A program made the translations under genes and the position numbers. From Thecaphora thlaspeos (lineage: Eukaryota; Basidiomycota; Ustilaginomycetes; Urocystidales; Glomosporiaceae), in NCBI GenBank assembly GCA_900291925.1, contig UWYS01000001.1, positions 124,001 through 188,000 on the forward strand: a stretch of 64,000 nt of DNA. The letters run 5' to 3'. How positions within the stretch are numbered: the stretch's first letter is position 1; each line of letters starts with the position of its first letter. The notes below the pieces were generated by a model. The model saw only the letters and a program-made list of their open reading frames with translations, was not told where the DNA came from and made no database searches. This document shows, piece by piece, positions 55,514 through 64,000 of the stretch.

Positions 55514-58091
55514 ATGATGGCCTATGCTCCTGTCCCTGCCGCGGGTTTCTGGCCCCAGCTTGGCCACGTCAGAGCTGCGCACAGCCCTAACACCTCCTGC
55601 TCCGTCAAGGTCATTAATCTGCCTGAAGATGGTGAGTGTCCAGCGCATACACGCAGCCGCATTTTGCCCCGAGACGCGTTCGGCTTGCTGATGTCTTCTC
55701 CCTACGCCCTGCGTCGCTACGCGCGCCGCCGCACCGGTCACCCCTTGGCAGCGACCGAAAGCTGGATCCGTGCCCTCTTCTGCTCGATCGGCCGGGTGGT
55801 GTCGGTGGCAAGGGAGGATAATGACGGCTGCGCTACGGCCACCGTGAGATTCGCCACAACCCAGCAGGCCGACTGCGCCTTTCGTTTCAACGGCTATATG
55901 GCCAACGGCAAGTGCCTGTACGTGCATTGCTGATAGGCTGGTCGCGTTGTGTCGCCGTCACTGAGAGTGAGCTTCTACGCTGACACGAACGTCTACCTAT
56001 CATCTGGCGCCTGCACGCGAACACGCCTTCCCTCTCCCCTCTCCCTCAAATCCCGGTCACAGGCACATCCTGCCCGTTTCAAGCTCGGCAGGGGCCGTCT
56101 CGACGCCCTCGAGCCTCGGCACCGGTCCCAGCCCGCGAGGAGGCGAGTGTCTGTCGCCCAACTCGAGGTCTCGACCGACGACGGCGTCCGGACGAGCACG
56201 CGCGACCGACGCCGGCCCGAGCCACAAGAACCTCTACGTCCTCAACCTCCCCCTCGACGTCACCACCGACCAGCTGGCTGGCCTTTTCGGCAAATACGGC
56301 ACTGTGATCCACTGCGTGATCCTTGCCATGCTCGACGCACAGGCGCGCCGCCGCGGCTTCATCGACATGTCGCAACCGTCGGAGGCCAGGGAGGCCATCG
56401 AGAGCCTCAACGGCTTCGTCTGGCATGGCTATCCAATCGAGGTGTCGTACGCAATCGTGCAGAGGAGCGGGGGTCCCTTTGACCCGGCCGCGGCCGGCCG
56501 CAACGTGATCAAGCGCAATGTCCCGCGGAACCGCTTCAACACGGGTCCGCGCCGCGTCCCGAGCGACGACTCGTCACTCCCTACCACGCCCAATGCGCCG
56601 ATGGGCATCGACTACGCCGGCGGTTTCCCGATCAGCGGCTTCTCGCCTTCGCCGTGCCCCTCGAGCCCGGGCTTCTCGGACGGATCTGGCAGCAGCGCAG
56701 ATGTCCAGGGGCCCGATCCTCGCGCCGTCTTCATCACGGGCTTGAATGCTGACCTCATCTCGACCGACGAAGCGGTGAGAAAGGCCTTTCAGCACCTCGG
56801 CGAAGTGAGTCAGGCAGTTGTCAGCAGGGACGAGTTTGGTGCCCCGCGCGGCAGTGGCACCGTCGTCTTTTCGACAGAAGAAGAGGCCCATCGCGCCGTC
56901 GTTGCGCTCCACGGCAAGATCGTCGAAGGCCGCCGCATAGGCGCCTTCGAGCTGCGCGCCTACGGCTCGAGCCCGCATTCGCAAGGCGACTTTAACGACT
57001 TGACTGGCGGATACGGCCGCCGTGGCAGTGTATACAGCCCCATCGAGCCGCTCAGCGTCGATCTCGCGGTCCATGCTCCGCTGGATAGAAACGCCTTTCG
57101 CAACGACTTGGTGGGTCCCTCGTCGTGGCAGCGGACCCTCCCGTTGTCGTCGGCACGCGTCGCCACCCCCACCGGCCCGCCGCAGGAATTAGCCGTCCGC
57201 GCCTTCGAACAGACGCCGGCCTCGTCGCCCATCCCGCCGTCCTACTTCACGCCCGAAGCCAAATTCCACGGAGCTGGCCGCTCGTTTGGCCAGGAGGGCT
57301 TTAGCTACGGCCACGGTCACGGCCATCTCCACGGCCACTTCCACGACGGCGTCGGCAGAGGTGAGGTGGACTGGCACGGCGCCTTTCGACCTTTTGGCCC
57401 AGAACCGACTGCGTCGGCGACGGAGAGGACCTCGTCTTTTGGCGGCGCGCCCCATGACAGCCACGCTTGGAGCCAGCACTGCCGCAGTTTTGCCTCGGAC
57501 CCCTTCGTACCGTCGTTGGGCGGCATCGCTCTCGGCCCCGCATCCGTTCCCGCTGCGCTCATCGGACCGCAGGATGACGCTTCGAGCTGGGTCAGGGGCT
57601 CGACCATCGAAGCGAGGCACCTCTGCGACGAGCCTTCGACAGCCACGATCTGGACACCTCCGCGTCGAGAGGCGGCGAAGCAGGAGGACAGTCCCGGCTG
57701 TGGCGGTTCGGTATCGAGCGTTGATTCATCCGCTTCGATCCTCAAAACGCCCGATGCCTTCGAGCGCCTCTCGAAACAGTCGAGCAACGAGTGGCACATG
57801 CGCCCCGCCAGCCCCGCCAGCGTCTACCAGCCGCACCCTACCACCGGACGTTCAAGCCGTGGCGACGAGCTTCGCGAGGGGAGCCTGCCGGTCGCGGCCG
57901 GTTTTGCGCCCGACCCCGTGGTGGGACGCGCCAGTAGGTCGGGCAACAGGAAGTCGCTGCCTCCCGTCGGCCACGAAAAGGTCTCGTTGTCTCCCAAGAG
58001 CCAAGACGGAAAGACCGTCCACGACGACACGGGCAAGGATGCGGATCACCCTCGCCTGGACCTCAGCGCGCTGAAACTGAGCGATGACTGA
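55514..58091 (+). CDS. RNA-binding protein with three RRM domains
   Basis: The RRM folds indicate RNA binding; the specific function is not recognisable. Three exons, 55514-55631, 55752-55917 and 56063-58091, give 770 residues. RRM1 (about 30-105) is split across all exons: SVKVINLPED joins ATESWIRALFCSIGRVVSVA, ATVRFATTQQADCAF, then GKCL joined to HILPV. RRM2 (about 150-220) has NLYVLNLPLDVTTDQLAGLF and RRGFIDMSQPSEAREAI. RRM3 (about 315-390) has AVFITGLNADLISTDEAV and GSGTVVFSTEEEAHRAV. The rest is Ser/Pro/Gly-rich with a His-Gly run (GHGHGHLHGHFHDG). The exon 2 donor at GTACGT is the only one keeping frame. The start MMAYAPVP could equally be the second Met. Confidence 0.85.
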
Positions 58092-59657
58092 GCCCTCGCC
58101 CAAGTGAGGCACTTCGAAGTCTCAGGAACGTCTAGCGCCCGGCGCCGTCATCGCCTTTGTCGACTCGCGATCCGCTCGCTCTTCACATTCTAGCGGACGG
58201 GCGAGCGCAATAACACACGCCTGTTCCTCAACCTTCCACCAGCATTACCGGAACCTCTCCTTGCCCATAGCCTCTCTCTTGCTACATGCGGCTACGCTAA
58301 GAGTAGCGTCATCCGGGGAGAGTCGGAACACCCCCCAAGCTCCTGGCGGACCACGCTGTTGCTCCTTCTCAACTCAGCCCCGAAACACCCCGCCGCACTG
58401 CACCGGATACGAGCCACCGACCCAAGGCCCCCTGCGCTTCACCACCCTCGACGACCACCTCACGTACGACACCCTGATCCTTGTCTCGACCCCCTTCCTA
58501 CAGCACGCACGCAAACGAAGAGATTCGCCGGCTAGATATGCCCACTCTCTTCTCTCTCCCTCCTCCGTTTCCTAACATGCCTCACAGCCTCGTTCAGTTT
58601 CGTCCAGCCCAGCTCAGTCCGGCACCTCGACCCGTTTCTCACCTTGTCCCTTAGCATCCATACTTTGCCACATGCTCTTTCACGGTGCTCTTTTCCGCTT
58701 GGCCTCCTGCGTATTCTCCCCGTCCCGTCGTCCGTACAATCTTCGTCGCTGCCATGCCCCGTTCATCGCCTGCATCCCGCTCCCGCCCCCCAGACCTCGT
58801 ATCATTCGATCCTCCAAGACTGCTCCACAATGGCGACGACGAACGACTCCCCGCATAGCGATACCCTCTTTCTCAGCTGCCACACACATCCTTTCCGTTC
58901 CTTGCCGAGCAAATGCATTCCTCCATATTTTCCAGACAGCACCCAGTAATAATCAAAAAGCTTGTTTATCCCATCTTGGCCCCTCCAATGTCCATGCCTG
59001 CAGATCAACGGTGATGCTTCTCGTCTGTGTTGATGAGTTCAAGCCGGAGACTGGACTTTCGTGACCGACTTGAGGGACTACGGAAAGAGGGCAAAAGAAG
59101 ACCAAGATGATAGAAGGTAAAACGATAACAACAGTGGGGTTCAAATCCACGCCCAAAGATAGCAGATTCCGCCCATTCTACCACAGAAACTTCCTCAATG
59201 CTACGCCTTAAATCAGTCAGCCATATTACCCTTGTATATCAGAAGGGTAGAATATAAATTACATAAATGTTGGAATTTGATAAACATCGATGCAAGGTTG
59301 CGCCGAAGATGCCAATGAGTTTCTCGCCCATTTGCATGTCGTACGCCAAAGCATTTGCCACTGGGAGCTTACACGGGACTCTGATCGAAAGGTTGAGGAG
59401 GAAGGGTGGCCGACCATTGCTGTGAATCAGCAACGGAGCAGTTCCCTCGTCGTGATGGGACGTCTCGGGCATACAGTACACGTACTTTAGGCCTGTCCGC
59501 TTCCCGCGCTCTCGGAGAGGACGGTTCGCTTACATACGACTGCCGTATAGGCAGTACAAACATACGAGAATGTCACCCTTAGCGCTACGTTGAAACCTCA
59601 ATGCCGCACTTGGAAGACGACATGATGATGCCGATGGACGCTTTTGCCGGGTCGTTG

Positions 59658-59869
59658 CTGTAGAAGATAGATGTCAAGGATGATTGATTCCAGCTCGACG
59701 ATGGTGCCCAGGAGCGTCTATTTGTACATTAGACGGTCCCCAGCAAACCCACAAGCATGCCTTGGGTCTAGGCCTGGTGGTAGCAGCTCCGACAGCGAGT
59801 CGGCGACTGACCGCAGCCCGATCGGCCCGATTGCATCGGGCTCAGATCCGATGCGGCCGATCGCCAACA
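59658..59869 (+). repeat. Inverted repeat, left copy
   Basis: This 212-bp unit has TGT..ACA ends. The four bases GTTG occur directly on both sides (59654-59657 and 59870-59873), which could be a target-site duplication of this unit alone. The inner 60 bases are rich in short CCGATC/GATCGG palindromes. Confidence 0.85.
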
Positions 59870-60958
59870 GTTGTCGGGAACAAGATAAACTAGCTGTACC
59901 GTCCACTTTTTTCCTTCCGAAGCTACACAGTGCAAAGGTACATTATTACTGCGTCGGAGTGAAGCGTTGCGCATCTTAAGTCCTACAGTACTCTGACATA
60001 TGTACAGAGTGCTTATGCATATATGTACGCTGGTGCCTGCCGCCTAGGGGGATCCCAAGAAAGCGAGACTTGTGCATTGACCGAGTCCTCTGTACTTAGT
60101 GTGGGAAGGACGGCTGAGTTCGCGCATTCACACGGTCATCGTTCCGAACTTGGACCGAGCGGGTATCGCTGATCCTTATACAGTACACGTAGACACGATA
60201 CGGGACTTGATTGAAGTCGGACCGGGACAACATGGTGAGCTACCTAGCTGGCGTCGAAGGTCGTGGAGGGACACGCTCGATGACGAGCAGGTGAGGTCGG
60301 GCGAGGAAGCGGGCGAAGCACCTCGTTGTGCCCGATGCCGATTCCCCATCTGATCTTCTGCGGCGAGAAGAGGCTGGGCGGAGCTTTGTACCATCGGCAT
60401 TTGGAACAGAGAAGAGAGAGAGAGAGAGCGGCTTCGCCTGCTTTGTCGAAGGTCACCAAAATCTAGAATTGAATAGGATCGGCTCAAGTGTACTTTACCT
60501 AATTAAGCTGGTGTAGTCAGTCAGGCTAGGCGAGGCACACTGCCCATGCACGGAATCCAAGGGCGGTGCAGCCTCTGCAGAACCTCTAGAACCAGGGGCG
60601 GTGGAGAAAGGAGCGGCTGTTGGTCCGTCCCGCCGCCGCCGCCGCCGCCGTCCCAGCGAAATTCGCACATCACGGCCAATGAATGGCTGCTTGAACTCCG
60701 CGTAGCAGCCAGAGCGGGGATTCCCCACACGCCTTTTGACGTCCAAGATCTCCGGTCCCTTTAGACTACCTAAGACAAATCTCCCAGCGCGGAGGATGGC
60801 GTACATACTGTAGCTAGACGTCGTCGTCGTCGTCGTCGAGCTGAACGCCAAGCTGTGCCTCATCTTTGCCATGCGTTGCTGCCGGAAAGGGACGAAACGA
60901 TGCTGCTCGCGGCTAGCGGCGATTTTTCTCTGCCTTGCTTTTTTCCCTGACTCGCTTC

Positions 60959-61166
60959 TGTTGGCGATCGGCCGCATCGGATCTGAGCCCGATGCAATCG
61001 GGCCGATCGGGCTGCGGTCAGTCGCCGACTCGCTGTCGGAGCTGCTACCACCAGGCCTAGACCCAAGGCATGCTTGTGGGTTTGCTGGGGACCGTCTAAT
61101 GTACAAATAGACGCTCCTGGGCACCATCGTCGAGCTGGAATCAATCATCCTTGACATCTACTACAG
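60959..61166 (-). repeat. Inverted repeat, right copy
   Basis: The reverse complement matches 59658-59869 apart from a 4-base loss (AAGA) near the outer end. No flanking duplication is obvious. Confidence 0.85.
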
Positions 61167-61609
61167 TTACGAGTCTCCCGCCTTTTCTGGCTTTTGCGGG
61201 GGCCCCACCCACCAGCACGGCCTGCGTGCTGCCTGCCTGTATCCCTGTGCCCCGCGCGCCCTTTTCGGGCCCCGGTCAAACCGCCGAGCTAACGGCCGTC
61301 CCGTCTCGTCCCCGTTCCTCCCTCATCTCTCTCCGGCATTTTCACACGCCAAATGGCAACCACACGGTCTTCAGCTTTTTACTTACAGCGACGAAGACTG
61401 CGCACGGCGTGCAAGTAAGAGTGCTAGCATCGACACATTTGCCACATCTAAAAAAAGTTTAGTTGACACAAGAGACCGAGGCAAGAGGCGCCCCGAACAT
61501 ATATGACGAACCTGCGTGACGCTGAAAACAAGCTTGCGAGATCCCTTTACCCGTCCGTAACATGATGCCACCGCGATACCATCGCCCGTCCTCCAGCTCA
61601 CCAGACCGG

Positions 61610-63217
61610 CTACTTGAGCATGTCGTCCAGGAAGCTCTCCAGACTCTCGATTCCTCCCTTCTTTTCGTCGAGCTTTGCATTGACCGGGGCAGCGACCGCG
61701 CCGAACCGGCGGATCCGCTCCTCCTTCGGTTGCTTCTTTTCGGGCAGAGGTATCGTGCCTGTCTGCGCCTGGGCCGAGGCGCGATCCCCATGGTCGCCGT
61801 TCGCCCTCTTCCCTCTCGTCGACCTCGCCTTCACATGCTGTGGCTGTTGTAGCACCCTGGCGGCCATTTCAGGCTTAAGGCTGTTGAGGAAGCTGTCGAT
61901 CTCGTCTGTCGGCGGGCAGGCGCCCTTGGTGGCATCGTAGTCCTTGATGCTCATCGGAGACCGCCGCCGTCCAAAGTCGGTGCTGAAGCTGCTCCACTGC
62001 GATGAGACCGAGCTCGAGTCGTTGGTTCCAGACTGCGCCAGCTTCCGCTGCCTCCTGAGGCTCACGTCGATTTCGGCCGCTACGGACGCGCTCACGGCGC
62101 TCGTCACCCCTCTTCCACCGCCACTATCGTTCGCAGGAGGTACAGAAGCAGACGAGGTCGCCAAGCCAGTGCCCGAGCTTCCGCCTAGGCTCGAAGAGGA
62201 CGACGAGTCCGCCGGTGAGATCGGGTTGATCGACGGACGGCTAAAAAGATCCGCCGCGAGGCTGCTGCTACCCTTCGCAGCCCTCTCGGTGGCTGTTCGG
62301 CTGCCAATGTGCTGGTCCTTGTGGGGTCCAATCTGGATCGAAGGGACCGGTCGGCTTCTGGCGCTCTTGCTCTCCCGGTCACCCAGCGCACGGCCCTGGA
62401 ACCTTGCCTTGAGCGCACGCAGCGCTTCGGCCTTTTCCTTTTCCCGCTTGATCTGCTCGTAGTCGATCTTGTTGCCGTCCGCATCGACGTCCCTCATCTT
62501 GGCGTGCGAGTCGTTCCGCTTCGTGTCCGTCTGGCCGTCGCTCCAGCCGCCTTGGCCCTTGTCCTTTCGCCGCTGCATTTCCTTGTCGTGCAGCCAGGCG
62601 AGACTGTGGTCAATGTCCTTTTCGACGTCTGAGGCCGTCTCCCTGTCGGCGCGGTGGGCCACAATGTCGGCAGAGATGCCAGCCTGGGTCTGTGCGCCGG
62701 AGTCGAGGGCTTTGACGCGAGCCACGAGGGCAGAGATATCGATCTCGGGCTCCTCCTCGGATTCTTCCAGGTGTGGGTCCTTTTCTGACTCCAGCCTCAG
62801 AATGCGCGCCGCATTGGACTCGCCCAGCTTCCGTCGAGAGTACTGTCCTCTGCTCGAGAACGACGTTGGCCCTCCATCGGTGGTGGCGTGCTTCTGCTGT
62901 TTCGGCTGAGAAGACTGGGCCGCTTGTTGGAGACTCGGAAATCTCGGATCGTAGACACCGTCTCCATTCTTGTCTCCTGCTTCCCCTTCGTCGTCTTTCT
63001 CGTCCTCGTCTTCGTCAGTCCCTTCTTCGTTATCGTCGCCCGAGTCCGCCTCTCCATCTTGTGAACCACGCTGTCCTCCTACTCCTGCAAATCGACGAAA
63101 GTGGCGTTGACGGAAGCCAGGCTTTGTCGACTGCTCGCCGCCCTGCTGCGATGTGCTAACGTTGGTCGAGTTGTAGCGTCGCGAGGCCCTAGCTTTGTAC
63201 TTGTTCTGGAGGACCAT
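61610..63217 (-). CDS. Unrecognised acidic/Ser-rich protein
   Basis: I do not recognise this protein. A single exon from ATG 63217 (MVLQNKYKARASRRYN) gives 535 residues. It begins with a basic segment, then an acidic run (DDNEEGTDEDEDEKDDEGE). The middle is charged and probably helical (PEIDISALVARVKALDSG; VEKDIDHSLAWLHDKEMQRRKDKG). A Ser-rich linker follows. A compact C-terminal block reads PLPEKKQPKEERIRRFGAV and ends GGIESLESFLDDMLK, the part most likely to be conserved. No signal peptide or membrane segment is seen. Confidence 0.7.
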   Translation of the reverse strand: MVLQNKYKARASRRYNSTNVSTSQQGGEQSTKPGFRQRHFRRFAGVGGQRGSQDGEADSGDDNEEGTDEDEDEKDDEGEAGDKNGDGVYDPRFPSLQQAAQSSQPKQQKHATTDGGPTSFSSRGQYSRRKLGESNAARILRLESEKDPHLEESEEEPEIDISALVARVKALDSGAQTQAGISADIVAHRADRETASDVEKDIDHSLAWLHDKEMQRRKDKGQGGWSDGQTDTKRNDSHAKMRDVDADGNKIDYEQIKREKEKAEALRALKARFQGRALGDRESKSARSRPVPSIQIGPHKDQHIGSRTATERAAKGSSSLAADLFSRPSINPISPADSSSSSSLGGSSGTGLATSSASVPPANDSGGGRGVTSAVSASVAAEIDVSLRRQRKLAQSGTNDSSSVSSQWSSFSTDFGRRRSPMSIKDYDATKGACPPTDEIDSFLNSLKPEMAARVLQQPQHVKARSTRGKRANGDHGDRASAQAQTGTIPLPEKKQPKEERIRRFGAVAAPVNAKLDEKKGGIESLESFLDDMLK

Positions 63218-63841
63218 CTCAGCGACGGGTCTATGTCGCGCCTATACGAGAGCTCGAGTAGTGAGAAAAGGTGATGGGGCCGCAGAGGTCCCCTGTCAAT
63301 GGAGGCGCCAGAACGAAGCTGACTTCCTGTGCTTTCGTTTGTGCTGAGCGTGTATGCTTGGAGAGTCAGCAGGGACTGCAGTGTGAGCGCCAAAGACGGA
63401 TATTGGTGATGAGCGGCGGTAGTCGGCGAGGTCGGAGGACAGGAGTTGGGAGGAGTTAGTGGCCGGACCTAGAGAGGTAAGAGGAGGGGGAAAGGATAAG
63501 GAGATGGTTATGTCTGCCTCGCAAGATATCACTTCGAGGGAGGGTGAATCGAAGGTCGAAGAATGGCGTCAGAGACGGGGCGAGCGGTGGTACGGCATTG
63601 ATCTCCGCCGACAGAGAGGCCGAGGATCGATCGAGATGGTGGGTTATCGTCGGCGAGCAGGCGAGGGCGAGATGGCGGTTTCGGAGTCTCCCAAGTTCCA
63701 GGCCCCGGCATCGGAAGAGACCCTTGGGCGTCTCTTTGTCCTCGGCACTTGCCTCCCCTGAGCGCTCCACCGACGCAGACGCAGTCAGGGTCGATGTAAG
63801 ATGCCGCAGGCAGGCAGGGTCGAGGACCCGTCTCTCTAGAC
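63218..63841. promoter_or_regulatory. Shared divergent upstream region
   Basis: These 624 bases lie between the start of the unrecognised minus-strand gene and the plus-strand start at 63842. The region is purine-rich on the + strand (63450-63600). No TATA box is clear. Confidence 0.4.
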
Positions 63842-64000
63842 ATGCCTTTTGCGTCGATTATTTTCCCCTCCTCATCCTCCTCCGCCGTCCAGAAAGGCGA
63901 CGCAAACGATTCTAAGATTCCGCGACCACCGACATCGGCACAGGCCGACGCCTTCTTTGTCGACTCCCCGTCTGGGCGGTTCCAGACCTTACCTCGTCAG
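63842..64000 (+). CDS. Partial gene running off the window
   Basis: An ATG at 63842 opens 53 codons that continue to the last base without a stop. The start reads MPFASIIFPSSSSSAV, then KGDANDSKIPRPP and VDSPSGRFQTLPRQ. There is no recognisable domain yet. A short hydrophobic stretch near the start is too weak to call a signal peptide. Confidence 0.45.
   Translation, partial: MPFASIIFPSSSSSAVQKGDANDSKIPRPPTSAQADAFFVDSPSGRFQTLPRQ

Larger units (their letters stand above)
59658..61166. mobile_element. Putative mobile element bounded by inverted 210-bp repeats
   Basis: Two near-identical 208-212-bp repeats face each other (59658-59869 and the reverse complement at 60959-61166), enclosing about 1.09 kb. 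Each unit starts CTGTAG and ends CCAACA. The interior has no recognisable transposase. It contains one minus-strand frame (60495-61157) that begins inside the right repeat and ends near 60495, plus CCG and CGT trinucleotide runs (60633-60651, 60816-60837). It could be a fold-back or non-autonomous DNA element, or two independent insertions in opposite orientation. Confidence 0.55.
58092..61609. other. Gene-free region with inverted-repeat element
   Basis: This 3.5-kb gap separates two converging genes. The first kilobase is C/T-rich, probably the RRM gene's 3' untranslated region and beyond. An inverted-repeat element occupies 59658-61166. The stretch 58930-59650 is less GC-rich. TACAGTAC motifs occur at 59471-59478 and 60179-60186. 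Confidence 0.5.

Noticed and set aside
59130..59175. GGTTCAAATCC resembling a tRNA B box
   Set aside because: The T-stem has a mismatch, no matching acceptor stem or A box lies at the right distance upstream, and no T-run terminator follows. I do not call a tRNA.
60495..61157. A 220-codon minus-strand frame inside the inverted-repeat element
   Set aside because: About a third of it is the repeat unit itself, the same peptide is opened by the other repeat copy on the opposite strand, and the rest shows simple-repeat runs of Thr/Ser and Arg. It is not convincing as a protein.

Overview
The window is nuclear DNA from a basidiomycete fungus, most likely a smut-type (Ustilaginomycotina-like) species. 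The lineage is inferred, not shown. GC content is high, and genes have 0 to 6 short introns with GTGAGT-type donors and AG acceptors. Gene content is strictly eukaryotic: kinetochore, Lsm ring, autophagy, mitochondrial tRNA thiolation and rRNA processing. I joined exons by hand from conserved protein blocks and checked that each intact multi-exon model has a total length divisible by three.

Layout. 1-1.3 kb: gene-free, with one copy of a dispersed repeat. 1.3-8.6 kb: methylmalonate-semialdehyde dehydrogenase (+), kinetochore Spc24 (-), Lsm5 (+) and the pre-rRNA processing factor Esf1 (-). 9.3-10.2 kb: a BLUF blue-light sensor protein (-), uncommon in fungi. 10.2-13.1 kb: gene-poor, with a decayed pogo/Tigger transposase fragment. 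13.1-24.1 kb: Atg3 (+), tRNA isopentenyltransferase (-) directly behind a leukotriene-A4-hydrolase-type aminopeptidase (-), a Pmp3-family membrane protein with a very long soluble tail (-), and a flavin monooxygenase (+). 24.4-28.1 kb: two unrecognised Ser/Arg-rich reading frames (-). 29.7-31.5 kb: a secreted aspartoacylase/succinylglutamate-desuccinylase-like gene whose conserved frames no longer join cleanly (+).

32.3-37.8 kb: a copper P-type ATPase (+) converging on a phosphate/H+ symporter (-). 40.9-46.0 kb: mitochondrial tRNA 2-thiouridylase (-) and CENP-C/Mif2 (-). 47.0-51.8 kb: a 1550-residue coiled-coil protein with a GAS2-type microtubule-binding domain (-). 51.8-55.5 kb: a long gene-free stretch with simple repeats, a TATA box and a pyrimidine-rich leader for a three-RRM RNA-binding protein (+, 55.5-58.1 kb). 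58.1-61.6 kb: gene-free, holding a 1.5-kb element bounded by near-identical inverted 210-bp repeats. 61.6-63.2 kb: an unrecognised gene (-), divergent from a gene that starts at 63.84 kb and runs off the end (+).

The genes are mostly unrelated housekeeping loci and do not form a pathway cluster. Shared themes are chromosome segregation (Spc24, CENP-C, and perhaps the GAS2-domain protein), RNA metabolism (Lsm5, Esf1, two tRNA-modifying enzymes, the RRM protein) and metal or anion transport. The most unusual items are the BLUF protein, the aminopeptidase/isopentenyltransferase junction that intron retention could fuse, the double frame break in the aspartoacylase-like gene, the inverted-repeat element, and a TACAGTAC motif scattered through the intergenic DNA.
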